A DNA stretch of 64,000 nt from Schistocephalus solidus. Its lineage: Eukaryota > Platyhelminthes > Cestoda > Diphyllobothriidea > Diphyllobothriidae. Shown here piece after piece: positions 36,599 through 48,241 of this stretch (position 1 is its first letter; every line of letters begins with the position of its first letter). The DNA lies in the NCBI GenBank assembly GCA_017591395.1, contig WEDG01003411.1, positions 62,001-126,000 on the forward strand, in the 5' to 3' direction. A program made the position numbers and the translations under genes. The notes below the pieces were generated by a model. The model was not told the DNA's origin. It saw only the letters and a list, made by a program, of their open reading frames with translations, and did not search any database.

Positions 36599-37398
36599 AA
36601 GTCATCTCCGCAAATGTACAAAGCCTGTTCAACAAGCTGGATGACCTTAGAAACGTAGTGGATGAAATTAAACCAGACGTTATAGCTTTCACTGAAACGT
36701 AACTTACTAAAGACATTACTGATTCCAAAATATCACTCAGAGGACATCAGCACTTTAGGAGAGATAGACCAAGTCGAGGAGGAGGAGTCATAGTTTATGT
36801 CACTCGCAAGCTGACCACTATTGCTGACATACACATTCCATTACGCGATGTGGAAGTCTTAAGCGTTACTATATCTGCTATGTATTCCAGACCACTGACG
36901 ATATCGGTTGTGTACCGTTCGCCTTATCAGACTTCTGATCAGGATCTCATTCTCATAACCGAACTCTACAAAGCCAGCGAGAAGAAAGATGTCCTCATTG
37001 TTGGGGATTTTAACGCTTCTGGTATTGACTGGAAAACATGGACTGCACAGGGAATGCCAGATAACTTCAACCACAAACTATTGCAATGGGCAACAGACAA
37101 ACTTCTCTGTCAGAACGTCACCTTTAGAACACGGAGGAGAGAAGGACAACAGTCAAACTGTCTTGACCTGATTTTTACACGAGATGAGGACAATGTGCTA
37201 GACCTACAGGATCGACCGCCGTTAGGGTCAAGTGATCACATTACGCTGTGCGTCAAGAGCTCACTGTTTTCCAAACCAAATTTACCCGATACTTGGGAAA
37301 GAAACATTTGGAAGGGCGACTTCTCACTTATGAAAGACAAATGTCAGAGATATCCTGGGAAACAGAACTACATGGCGGAACCAATAAACATTGGGTGA
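36595..37398 (+). pseudogene. LINE endonuclease (EEP family)
   Basis: This is the endonuclease that nicks the target for priming. SANVQSLFNKLDDL (metal-binding Asn, about 36613), FTET (metal-binding Glu, 36688-36699), VVYRSPY (about 36907), VGDFN (about 37000-37014) and SSDHITL (about 37228-37248) mark all the catalytic blocks in order. One in-frame TAA at 36700-36702 falls where the family has Trp in ETWL. Downstream the frame runs on to 37398, then is lost before the RT. Confidence 0.8.
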
Positions 37399-38187
37399 CA
37401 TTGAGCTCGTTATTGAAAAGGATTGTTTACCTCAACTGTCCTCTCGGAAGATAGACAATCACAAATCGCCCAAAGTGGATAAACTCGCTTCTGGAGGCAT
37501 TACAGACAAACCGGCTCTGATACTCACTTTCAGGAATATAAGCAGCAACGCAACGTTTGTAAATGTGAGGCTACTAAGCTGCGGAGGAAGTTCGAACTAA
37601 ACATACTGCAAAAATCGTTGGAACACCCCAAAATGCTATAGGGCTACATACGGAGTGCAAAGAAAATTCAGGAAATGATTCCTACCCTTTGGTCTGCAGA
37701 CGGAAAACTGGAGACCGACGACCAGGTTAAAGAATCCCTTCTTTCCGAATTCTTTCGGACCATCTTCACCCGAGAGCAAAATAATTTTGCTGCTATTCCA
37801 CCCGTTTGTCAACCAATGTTTACCCCTCCATTCCCTTCATCCTCCTCCACAACATAGGACCTAGACGTAGACTTTTCATTGACCCTAGTTAGGGCCGAAT
37901 TACTCCGTATAAAGCCTGCCAAGTCCCCTGGGCCAGATAGAGAACTTACTGACGAACTGTGCGAACCACTGTCCCTCGTATTCCAAAAGTCCTTTGAAGG
38001 AAGCGAACGCCCGGAAGAATGGAAGTGTGCATTAATCGCCCCGATCTATAAAGGAGGTTCACGACTGGACTATGAAAATTACCGCCCTGTCAGTTTAACT
38101 TGCATAGCGTGTAAAAATAATGGAGCGTATTATCAAGAGGCATTTTTATGCGCTATCTGGAAGACAACCAAATCCTATGTGATGCCC

Positions 38188-38491
38188 AACACGGCTTCCG
38201 TCCAGGCCGTTCTTGTCTCACAAGTGCCCTTCAGTCGCACGAGAAATGGAAAAAGGCCACAGATAAGGGTTATCCAGCAGATGTTGTATTTTTTTGACTT
38301 CAAGAAGGCCTTTGATAGTGTACCACACGGGCTTCTTTTACAGAAGATTCGTGTAATTCGAGGAAAACTTTTCAATTGGATCAAGAGTTTCTCGTCTTTC
38401 AGAGCACAGAGAGTTGTTGTTGGAAACTCTAGCTCGGAATGGGCAAAAGTAGAAAGTGGTGTTCCACAGGGTTCTGTTTTCAGCCAAATCT
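38188..38491 (+). repeat. RT palm segment, first copy of tandem duplication
   Basis: It begins with CCAACACGGCTTCC and runs through the FDFKKAFDSV coding stretch to GTTCCACAGGGTTCTGTTTT. The next 300 bases repeat it with moderate divergence. Confidence 0.8.
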
Positions 38492-38501
38492 TATGTGAAA
38501 T

Positions 38502-38802
38502 TCAACACGGCTTCCAGTCTCACGAGTGCCCTTCAGGCGCATGAGAAATGGACAAAGGTCACAGATAAGGGTTATCAAGTACATATCATATTTTTTGAGT
38601 TCAAGAATGCCTTTGATATCGTAGTGCACAGTCTTCTCTTACAGAAGATTTAGGACGTAGGAATTCGAGGAAAATTTTCAATTGGATCAAGAATTTGTTG
38701 TCTTCCAGCGAAAAGAAGGTTGTTGTTAGAAACTCTAGCTTGGAATCGGCTAAAGTAGAAAGTGGTGTCCCATATGGTTCTGTTTTGGGCCCGCTTCTCT
38801 TC
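38502..38802 (+). repeat. RT palm segment, second copy of tandem duplication
   Basis: It begins TTCAACACGGCTTCC and runs through FEFKNAFDIV to GTCCCATATGGTTCTGTTTT, then continues as normal RT sequence (GGCCCGCTTCTCTTCCT). Divergence from the first copy, including small deletions, is more than expected for a very recent duplication. Confidence 0.8.
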
Positions 38803-39469
38803 CTAATATAAACGGACTGTCTCAATGACTTAGATTGTGAATCTGTCATATTAGCAGATAACATAAATATGCGGAATGAAGTCAGCTGCGCTGATGGCGC
38901 AAAAGGGTTACAATCGAATATCGACAAAATAAGTTCCTGGCTAGCCAGGTGGCTTCTTAAGTTTAATGTATCCAAGTGTGTGATCCTACACAAAGCGCCG
39001 GTCGAAAAGTATTTCAGAAACACCAGTAATTTTTTTTTGGCATTGCACTAAAAGAGATAGAAACTCACAAAGATCTGGGCATGCAGACAAGTGCGAATTT
39101 AATGCCCTCAGAACACTGTAAGAAAGCAGTCCGGAAGGCAACATGTACGCTGCATTTGATCAGACATGCGCTTAAAATATTTCTCCCTGATCTCTTCGGA
39201 AAAGTCTTTGGAGTCTTCGTGAGATACCAGCCTGGATACCGTGGATTTAGAATGATGTTGACCTTCTCGAGCAGGTGCAACGGAGAGCAACGAAGATGGT
39301 TGACGGTCTTAAGGCTTTACCGTACCAAGACAGATTGAAAATAGCTTGACTTATTTCCTCTTTCTTACAGGCACTTACGTTGTAGCCTGCTCTGGACAAT
39401 TCGGATAATCAGGGGCCATGATTCCTTCCTGAGAGCGGAGTATTTATTCGAGTTTGCCTGCACAACTCG

Positions 39470-39683
39470 TTTGCGTGCTCATTTTTACAATGTCAATAGC
39501 GAACGCACACGATTGAACCTCAGAAAGTTTTACTTCAGTCAACGAGTGGTACTACCTTGGAACTCGTTACCAAACGGGACGTTTATCGCCAACAGCATTT
39601 CTGATTTTAAAAGAAAACTTGATGGCATAATATTTGACAAAAGACGACTCTCACATTATGATAACTTAAAGCCATCATTGTAA
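39470..39683 (+). pseudogene. LINE ORF2 C-terminal segment
   Basis: The open frame from 39471 encodes RTRLNLRKFYFSQRVVLPWN then SLPNGTFIANSISDFKRKLD, the conserved C-terminal end of CR1-type ORF2 proteins (RVVxxWNxLP and a final FKxxLD). It is in a different frame from the upstream RT. The same segment recurs at 27490-27890. Confidence 0.75.
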
Positions 39684-39909
39684 AATCTTTCACGCTCTAT
39701 CTTTCTTTCATAATGTTTCACCGATGATCGTGAAAACGCATTCGAAGATATGTTATGCTTTGACTCAAAAACATGTTAAATGTCCACAATTATATATTTA
39801 TTGAACATAAGCAACGATAACTGTGCATTAATAGCTTCATCGGGGGAACGCCTGTAACACTTCAAAGATATATACGATATTTATTTCCAATACTGCATAT
39901 ATATATATA

Positions 39910-40069
39910 TGAAAAGAAAAATGCTCTTCGAGAAATGGAGTTTTACTCGTAAATTTTCAAGTTGGTGACACCAACCCGTCGTCAGACGAAATGAACAGAG
40001 GAGAAAATTTGAGAAAATTTGAAAATTTACGAGTAAAACTCCATTTCCCGAAGAGCATTTTTCTTTTCA
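39910..40069. repeat. Near-perfect fold-back, 51-bp arms
   Basis: Left arm 39910-39960 and right arm 40019-40069 are reverse complements at 50 of 51 positions, separated by 58 bases. The spacer contains two smaller perfect palindromes, TTGGTGACACCAA and TCGTCAGACGA. It directly follows the AT microsatellite at the CR1 3' end. The near identity of the arms contrasts with the decay around them. Confidence 0.85.
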
Positions 40070-40739
40070 TTATACTATCTCGGGATGCAAACAACCTCTG
40101 TTATTCAGTGGCCGGTAAGAAATTCGATCAAGTAGCAAATTATCGTGTATTCCAGTCATGGGTGTGTAGTCAGGGAAGCACGTATCATTAGCTGATAAAG
40201 GCAAATAAACCAGAAACGGCTGGTTCAAATTCGAAGATAAGCGAATTCTCGAATCTTAATCAGATTTTTTTCGTTTCCTGTCGTAACTTTTAGCTTAATT
40301 GTTAACAATTAATTTGTATTTCTAACTCTTTATCAACTGCACACATTTGCAGTTATTGTATTTGACAATATGGAGAAATATACGGTTTTCCACTGTTTCA
40401 CTCGACATAGCGTCATAATAGTTCTTGCAGACTTACGTAAAAAGAACGGAATCTAAAAATTAATTATTGAGCAAGAGTTTAAATATTGTAAGTATGCATT
40501 ATTTTCAGTGAAAAATAATTTGCAGTAGTTTCTATACCAGTTGAGATAATTTCATCCTGCATAGCCTCTTCGCTAATTCTATTGACAGTCTAAACTCGTT
40601 ACCAGGAAGATTTTTGCTTGCAGTGCTTTGCCTAAAACAGATCTTACAAATAGTGCATCTTTTATTACATAAAACTTCACTAGTGACAATTTTCCTTTTG
40701 TATTATCGCTTTGAAAAATACTGATAATGTAAGTTCAAT
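40070..40739. other. No gene recognised
   Basis: AT-rich sequence between the fold-back and the second LINE; possibly the 5' UTR of that LINE in its last part. No motif supports more. Confidence 0.4.
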
Positions 40740-41335
40740 ATGAAACCTCAGTCAGCGCTTAGACGCAAATGTCCTCTTAGCGTAAAACTTCCACTAGAGC
40801 AACCCACAGTAAACATGAAGAAACTTGACCTTGACGTCCTAGAAAATTGTTATATTTTTATGTCTCAATATGGTTCTCTGTTCACGATCCTTGGTACCAT
40901 TTTTGACGGAAAGTTGTCTTCACTTCCTTCTCAACAATGCGAGCAACTTGAGCCATTTATAAACATGGTTAGTACTGAGTCATATGAGCGACATAAGAGA
41001 AGTTTCAACTTTCTTTTAAAAAACGTCCCTAAGAGTAAAATCTCCCTGGACGTCGCATTTCATTTCCTTTACTTATTTGGCTTTAACTTTAACGTCGTGG
41101 AAGCTAAAATGTCATCGTCTCGTAGTAAAAACCCGCCAAACTGTTTTCGGCGATTGAAGTGGACATTATTTTCTCTGAGCATGAGCACTCAGCTCAATTA
41201 TTAAAGAAAAACAAGCTGTTTATCTGTAGAGATGAAACCCCAAGGGAAAGTCGAGTTTCACCCTCATTAGCAACGAGAAGCCGTAGTCTACATCTACAAT
41301 ACCAAAAGTTAGCTTAGAGGTTGGCCCTCTAGCTT
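40740..41335 (+). pseudogene. LINE ORF1-like protein, frameshifted
   Basis: The first frame (40740-41204) contains RHKRSFNFLLKNVPKSK and DVAFHFLYLFGFN, matching the RRM-like core of LINE ORF1 proteins. It then shifts by one near 41160, after which FSEHEHSAQLLKKNKL and LQYQKLA continue in another frame with the usual C-terminal pattern. A stop ends it near 41315. Confidence 0.6.
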
Positions 41336-41959
41336 ATGCAAGCCCTCGGCCCCCGTATTAACAGGAATTTCGATTCCACTTGAATTTTCACACATTCACC
41401 TAGTTCCTGGTTCGAGTGAAATCGTGTCAACGCCACTTCTTTCCCCTCCCAAGCAAACCTTGCCTGCTATATCTGTCAAATCTAGTACACCTAAGAAAAC
41501 CTCCAGTAAATATGAGTCATTTGCTAAGCCAAGCGTCAAAATCAGCTATGTCATTACCGATGGGAAACTTGCTAACACCTCACCATCTACAACAGATGCG
41601 AACGCTAACGTTAGCATTTTTCCCAACCCAACAAGTATCCAAAATCTCCAATTAAGTAAGTCGTATAATTATGTAAACAGTTTTTCGAAATCATTTATTC
41701 CTTTTTCAAATGCATGTTTTCCGCCAATTTATGCTAACTTCCCTCAAAATCTCATTTCTATGGCACCCTATATCTTTCCCACGCCACAATATAGCCTTCC
41801 CTTCCATGGTTTTCATCGAAATATGCCGCTGTACAATATTCTCAGTTCTTTTAACAGTAACATTTCGAAAAATTGTAGACCAGAGTAATTTTGATTCCCA
41901 CTTTTTGTTTCTTCTCTCCAGTTTTCTTCTCCGCCACCAAAGCTTCCTTTTTATAAATA

Positions 41960-42761
41960 CTGATGAGCGTAACCTGCAGATCAGGAATACGCTCAGTTTA
42001 TTTTCACTCAATGCGAGATCAGTTGTAAATAAGATGGCTGAGCTTCGAAAAGTAGCTTTTGAGCTTGATCCAGATTTGCTGTGCATAACTCCCTTATTGA
42101 TTACTCGACGCTTGCTATAGATAATTTCAATTTGTACCGACAAGACCGCGCTGAAAAACATGGCGGTGGTTGCCTCCTTTATATTAAGTCATCCTTTAAG
42201 CATTTCCCTTTTCAACTGAGCATTTTGTCCTTATCTTCAAATGTACGCTTTGTTTCAGTCATCCGCCCGCACAATAAAAAGCGGTAATTGGCTGTCTATA
42301 ATCCTTCATGTTATTCTGGCAATGAAAGCGAGTTCCCTGAATTATTTGAAAAAGTTGCAGGGACTCAATTTGATGTCAAACTAATCGTAGGTGATTTCAA
42401 TCTGCCAGACATTGACTGGGAGGCAAATTCCTCTCCACCAAAACTTCAGAAATCGGTCGATACTATTAACTTTTCAGACTTGTCCCAACTGGTTAGTTCA
42501 GTGAATAGAAATGACAGCATTTTAGATTTAATTTTTGCAAATGATATTCACCCTCTCTGTATGAATTTCCATCGTAACCTATTCACAAATGATCACGCAC
42601 TAATTCACTGTTGTTTTCCAGTCTCCCTTTCCACAAAGCCTGAGGTAAAATGCAATAACCTTGACTTTAATAACACAAACTATGAAGTAACACATAATTT
42701 CGGAAGCACTCTAGATTGGCACAGCATATTTTCAATCAACGATCCAAACTTCTTTCCATGA
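41960..42761 (+). pseudogene. LINE endonuclease (EEP family), frameshifted
   Basis: FSLNARSVVNKMAEL (about 42005-42046) is the N-terminal metal-site block. After a shift near 42090 the next frame gives DNFNLYRQDRAEKHGGGCL. A further frame, open at 42288-42761, gives VGDFNLPDIDW (about 42390-42422), SILDLIFAND and NDHALIHC. The ETxL segment is destroyed by the first frameshift. Confidence 0.75.
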
Positions 42762-42765
42762 GCTA

Positions 42766-44700
42766 TTGCTGAGCCTTACAGAAAAAATCCAGGTTTTTAT
42801 CCCGCTTAAGATTTTTCATTCAAATACAGCCTCTTCTACTGTTCCACATTTTATTCAAAACAGCCTTAAAAAATTACGAAAGCAACTGAATGATCCATCT
42901 GAAAGGTCTTTGTCGTTTCACTTAAGGATTCCACAAATATTTGAATTATCACTTAAAATTAGGATCACGCGAGATAGGCATAGGGAGTCTTGGGCACTAA
43001 GTAATGCGAATTCATCCAAATCTGTTGCTCAAGCCTTCCATGTTCGGTCATCGGCTAAGCGTCCGAATGTAATTCTGCCTCTACTTGATTGCAACAAAAA
43101 TTTCATTACAGAGGATTTGGGCAAAGCAGAATTGTTAAATTCATTTTTGCCAACCATTGAAACTGGCATCACTTCCTCAATTCCTCTGCTTTCAACTTCC
43201 ACTTTACATCCAACAACCATTAATTTCTCGCCTTCAAGTATTCAAAAAGAAATAGCTCATCTGAAAAATTCACATTCGGTTGGAACTGATAGCACTCCCA
43301 CTACACTTATTGAACAGTTAAGAGATTTTCCACCGCTACTGAGCAAATAATTCTCAGTTTTTCGCGAAAACGGTTTCTTCCCCGATTATTGGTAAAACTT
43401 CTATTATAATTCCAGTTTTTAAATCTGATTCTCGCTCTGACATTAATAACTATCGCGGTGTTCATAAAACGCTCTCTATTGCTAAACTCTTCGAGAAACT
43501 AATTGCAGAACAATTTACGGATTTTTGCATAAGTAATCAAAGTCTCAACTCCTCCCAACATGGCTTTTTACCGGACTACTTTTGTGAAACGTGCCATATG
43601 TCTTTTCTTAATCTACTAACCTCTCTTCGTAATGATCATCTACCTGCATTAGTTATATATTTTGATCTTAGTAAGGCATTTCCATGAAGTGTCTCATCGA
43701 CGACTTCTAGCTAAACTGGAGGCTATAGGATTTCGTAGTCCCCTTACTGACTTTATTAGATCATACCTATCTGATCGAAAACAAAACGTTTTAGTGTGAT
43801 CCTCATACTCAAGTGCTACCCCTATTGTGAACGGTATCCTTCAAGGTACTGTGTTAGGTCCTTTGCTATTCTTACTTAACACAAATGATATTTCATCGAT
43901 AGTTAAACAGCCTCAATCTTATATTTATGCTAATGATCCTCAAATGCGTGTATTCCTTCTCGAACGTTATGGCCGAACGATGCCTAGAACAAATTCATTC
44001 GGACTTAGACGCTCTTTCGGCGTGGAGCTCCACATAGCTAATGGAGTTCTCACCTTCTAAGTGTCACTACATGCGTTTTGGTCCTGTAGGGCTACCACAA
44101 CCTGTTATTTTTAGAGGTTGCCCTGTGACTGAATGTTCCTCCATCAAGGACCTAGGCTTAAGCTACACCAAAAAATTAGATCTTTCGCCTCATGCCGATA
44201 GAATTACTGCCCAAGCTGCTCAGATTTGCGATTTTATATCTTATAATTTCTATCTTCCTGAAATTATCGTATGTTTGTACTTCCCATTCTTGAATTTCAC
44301 TGTCCTTTCTTCGGTTTAATGAACGAATCTAGCCGTTAAAAAATTGAAAAGGTCCAAAGACATTTCACAAAAATCTCCTATACCCGACCCTTTCAAATAC
44401 TTCCTACTCAACCAGATGCCAACCGACGAAGCTAAAATTTCTTTGGGTCAGGATACGGGAGGCAGGTTTTTGTCTCCTTTTTCGACCAAATAATAGATTT
44501 AATCTCCCCCGTTAGTCCTCCTTATAACCTGAGAAATTCTGCACTAATTATGCCTCCTCCTGCATCCTCCACGTGTAAACGCTCTCTTTTCTTTGCTTCT
44601 AGGTATAGCTTTCTTTGGAATAACTTGCCTATCAAAATACGGTTGTTAACTAGTCTAGCTGCATTCAAGCGATGACTGCGCATTTATCTTAAAACTCATT
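42766..44700 (+). pseudogene. LINE reverse transcriptase, active site YAND
   Basis: The fingers region is open to 43350 (LKKLRKQLNDPS, SSIQKEIAHLKNSHSVGTDS). Then come KTSIIIPVFKSDSR, DINNYRGV and SQHGFLP (about 43385-43570), YFDLSKAF (about 43660-43683), LQGTVLGPLLFLL (about 43841-43878) and YIYANDPQ (about 43920-43943). The first catalytic Asp of YADD is Asn. After it come SPSKCHYMRFGP, the thumb, and a late YSFLWNNLPIK segment at about 44608-44640. Stops and frameshifts are frequent. Confidence 0.8.
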
Positions 44701-45345
44701 CTATTAACCTTTTGGTTTCTTCATCTTTTCCGAGCAGTTTTCTCTATGACTCGGAGAAAGGACCATCGGGAATTTAATTTGCCCTCTTACAACCATGATG
44801 TGTCCTTATATAACCAGTCATTCAAAAGATGAAGTCATTCGGTCATACACATCCGGACGTACACAGTCTAAAATGCTGCCATTTCGTTGGAAACTTACCA
44901 TCATCAGAATTAAATTCTGGATCCAAAGATGCTGAGGCCTCAAGTTTACTGACGCCTTTTTCGCGAGATTTTGTTTCCTGCGCCATAGTGATCAAGAACG
45001 AGCCATATCGACGTTTCATTATCTTATTCGGAAATGCTACTGCAGTATTAGCCTACTCTTCCACCTTAACTTATTTTCCTAGGCAGTTTTTTCTCCTACC
45101 CTCTATTCGAAAATGGAGGCCTATTTAACTTTGCCTCCATTTTTACGGTAGGAGTTCTTTTTCACTGTCTATTGTCTAGTTCACTATTAATTTCAAAACA
45201 TCGCCAACTGTTGACCTAACAGGACAATGACTGCCTACATTATTAAATATTTGTACATTTTATTTGCACACATTGTCATAATTTTTATTTTGTTACTGAT
45301 TTTTGTTTAGACAGTGCCTTGCAGGCGCTAACCAAATATAAATTC

Positions 45346-46269
45346 CGAATTCACAAATGGCAAATCAAGTATCTCTGTGCATGTGCGTAAGCATTTATCA
45401 TACTTTTTTGCTCCTTCTTGTCACATTGAAGGTCAGATGTGGGAATCAGTTTCTTAGGTGGATAGTACCATGGACTTCAATTTGTCAAATAATTAACCCC
45501 GAAACTACCGCCAGTAATTAATTACTAGCTGTCATGTGCAGGCCCCATATCCTCAGGTCCAAACCAAAACGGGAATACACACTACTGCTACGCAATCGGG
45601 ATGCAATGATGTACGCCACTGGCATGTGACTAACGGAACAAGGTCCATATGAAAATTAATGCGACTTTAGATTTGAAAATGCCTCGTTTGAATGTTGCAA
45701 TCAAATATCGATTCTTAGATCTTTCTTTGAGCGACGGCTCACATCAGAAGATATTGTACGCGCCCAAGAGGTGCTATATTAATAAATGCAGCCAGTAATG
45801 TTTACGAATATGCAAACAGTAAGCTAAAGAGGGCACCTAGAATAACGTCCCTCATAAAGTATATGGAGGTGTTATCTCACTGGATGCAACATATAAACAT
45901 TTATTCCAGTTCGTTCGACACCCAAAGACAACGCACAGTTCAAAATGGGGCAAAATGCTATTGACATTGAAACTGTCGGCTTTTCAATCGAAGGCGCCTT
46001 AGTAGATGATTGTGAGCTAAATTTGAATGCAAGAGCCATTCACGCAACTTACTTATCTATCGTACGTGCCTTGGTGAGCTCTCAGTAAAGCTGACGTGCT
46101 CCGCGCCCGAGCTGTTTTCTACGCATGAGACATCGTCTCATCGTTGTCAATATGTAATTTGGCCCATTGGCTGCGGAGTATTCGTGCCTCTTCTGAAGAC
46201 CCACGTAACTCATCGTGTCATCCATGTAAAACGTGATCATAAATGATTACAGTGTCAAGATACATGCTC
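45346..46269. other. No gene recognised; 3' margin of Gypsy element B
   Basis: No domain is recognised. The integrase of element B should lie here on the minus strand if the element were complete, but only faint traces follow the RNase H region, so this part is deleted or beyond recognition. Confidence 0.4.
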
Positions 46270-46550
46270 TGTGCAACGGCCCAATGCTGTCTTGTCGACC
46301 AGCTCGCGTAGATGACATTTACTTCATGGGTAGTAGTCTTTTCGTCAGAATGCAATAAGTATGTAGGGCGTTGGGACATGGTATCTGCAATGTTATGTTG
46401 ATTACCAGGGCAGTAGCTTTAAGTACAATCGTATTCCTGTAAGATTTTTTGGCAACGGGCGAGTTGTCCCTCTGGATTCTTTGATTTTTGTAGTCACTGG
46501 AGGTCTTTATGGTCCAAAGGGATGATGAAGGGTTTCCCTAATAGGTAGTG

Positions 46551-46952
46551 TCAGAACTGTTTACAGAAAGTGGTAATAGCTAATAGTTCTCTCTGATCTG
46601 TGCAATACGTTCGTTGGGGTTTTGACGGTGTTTTTACTAGCAAAGCAGATTCTTCGTTCCAGTCCGCTTTCATCATCTCATGGCAAGACGCCTCCCATAG
46701 CCAATGCACTGGCATCTGTATAAAGAATGAATGGTAGTGCTGCATTCAAAATATTTGGAAGCATGAATATGGGAGCTGTGGAAAGGCGAGCCTTAGGTTA
46801 ATCAAACGCTGATTGGCGTTCCTCGGATCAACTGAATTTTCATCTCTTTTCCGTAAGCCCGTGTAATGGACAGGCGATGCCGGAGAAATCGATAGTAAGA
46901 CGCCAATCTGACAAAATTTCTCACGTCCGTCGGGGTGTTTGGCGTTGGCCAA
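46551..46952 (-). pseudogene. Gypsy B RT end and RNase H
   Basis: The part from 46952 to 46746 (GREKFCQIGVLLSI) corresponds to the RT thumb and connection. The part from 46745 to 46551 has KADWNEESALLVKTPSKPQR then YCTDQRELLAITTFCKQF, the typical Gypsy RNase H segment. The two halves meet at an in-frame stop. Confidence 0.65.
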
Positions 46953-48049
46953 GAGTGTAGTCTCTATCTTTTTCGGGCAGACCTGAATACTGGCTGAGCT
47001 GACTATGGATTAAGCGTTAATCCTGTGTCTCGTAAAGCTAGCAGTTCCTCTGTAGTTTCCGGTTATGTTGACTAATGGTTTTTTACAAAAATGACCACGT
47101 CATTCAGGTATATTTAACACTGGCGTGGGCAAAGATTTGAAAGAAACACCTGTTTTAGTCACTGGAACGTTGCCGTTGCATTACAGAGGTCAAAAAGCCT
47201 AGTTTCAAACTCATAAAGGCCATGTAGGAGAATGAAAGCCATTTTCTGACGACTGGCAGGTTCCACTCCTACTTGCCAGTAGATTCAAGGTAGAGAACCA
47301 CCGTGATCCAGCTAGAGTGTTAAGTGTCCAATCAATGTAATGTAGTGGAAATGAGTCGCGTTTTGTTACAGCATTCAAACATCTGTAGTCTATGCAAAAA
47401 CGAATTTTACCATCTTATTTTAGCACTAATATTGCTGGTGAAACCCACTGAGAACGCGAGGGTTTGATTACTCCTCTGGCGAACACAGTATCTAATAACG
47501 CATCGACTCCGTCTTGTAGATGAGCTTGTATACGAGTTGCGGGTCACCATATGGGCTTTGCGTTGCCCGGAGGGGACTTGTGCAACGCAATGAGTGCTCA
47601 TCTCATGCGAAAACATCAACAAATTCAAGCAACATATCTCTACGTGAATTTATCACAAAATCACTTCAGTCCCTCTTAGTCAGGATATGTTCAATCGAAG
47701 TAGGTGGGAGTTGAATAACGGCCTGAATCGCTACACACGTGGCAATTTCTTCTATGGCAGGAATTGCAGCCTTGGGTCTAACGGCCGTTTGTCTAAATTT
47801 AACTTCTCTATTTCGTACGTCAATATAATATCCATACCACGATAGAAAATCTATTCCCAGTAGGATATCCCATTTGAGATGGGGGCCAACTATAAAGTTA
47901 TGCTCAGCCGTAAGATATGGAAACATAACGGTTAGGGATACCGAGTCGAATTGTTCTTAAGGTGAACGAGCTGCCATGTTGAGGTGCGATAGGTTCCCTG
48001 TCTGGTCTCTCTTGTGATAAATGGCGGATGGTAAAATTCAGGTAATAAC

Positions 48050-48241
48050 TTAGGATACTTTTGCTCCAGTATCAATCAACGCCTGTGTAGATGTATTAGC
48101 CACCTCAGCTATAGCATAAAATGAGGCAACTAAAAATGGGGAACTTGTGCATGTGAAGTAATGGCAATCATACCGTGGTCTTATGACATGCATGCCGGAA
48201 TATGAGGTGACGGTTGATTGCCGGGTTGACGAGGAACCCAT
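48050..48241 (-). pseudogene. Gypsy B aspartic protease, N-terminal part
   Basis: The open frame ends in FYAIAEVANTSTQALIDTGAKVS, carrying the DTGA catalytic motif of retroviral-type aspartic proteases. The rest of the protease continues in another frame at 47666-47926 with HNFIVGPHLKWDILLGIDFL, the conserved second half. Confidence 0.7.

Larger units (their letters stand above)
37675..39360 (+). pseudogene. LINE reverse transcriptase with duplicated palm
   Basis: Blocks in order: RIKPAKSPGPD (about 37909), WKCALIAPIYKGGSRLDYEN (about 38020-38080), FDFKKAFDSV (about 38293-38322) and SGVPQGSVF (38456-38482). A second, diverged copy of the same segment follows (FEFKNAFDIV, about 38592-38621), and then LADN (about 38850-38861) in place of the FADD active site. 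C-terminal to that come NVSKCVILH and LKPSEHCKKAARKA-like sequence. Both catalytic-loop changes and repeated frameshifts make it inactive. Confidence 0.8.
35403..39905 (+). mobile_element. CR1-like non-LTR retrotransposon, near full length, inactive
   Basis: The order is 5' region with antisense tRNA-like module, ORF1 (35714-36598), apurinic-type endonuclease (36595-37398), reverse transcriptase (about 37675-39340), C-terminal segment (39470-39683) and a 3' UTR to about 39905 ending in AT microsatellite. The endonuclease frame starts overlapping the ORF1 stop. ORF2 carries stops, frameshifts, an internal duplication of the RT palm and a substituted RT active site. A 3' end of the same family lies at 27466-28170. 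Confidence 0.85.
40740..45345 (+). mobile_element. Second non-LTR retrotransposon (CR1/Jockey-type), inactive
   Basis: The order is ORF1-like protein (40740-41335), a Ser/Pro/Asn-rich linker (41400-41890), endonuclease (about 41960-42660), reverse transcriptase (42766-44320), C-terminal segment (to about 44700) and a long 3' UTR. The 3' UTR ends near CAGTGCCTTGCAGGCGC and AAATATAAATT at about 45345. It differs clearly in sequence from the CR1-like element at 35403-39905. Frames are lost several times. Confidence 0.8.

Noticed and set aside
44829..45128. 99-codon plus frame after the second LINE
   Set aside because: It lies in the LINE 3' UTR between two similar short stretches (around 44745 and 45085); no domain.
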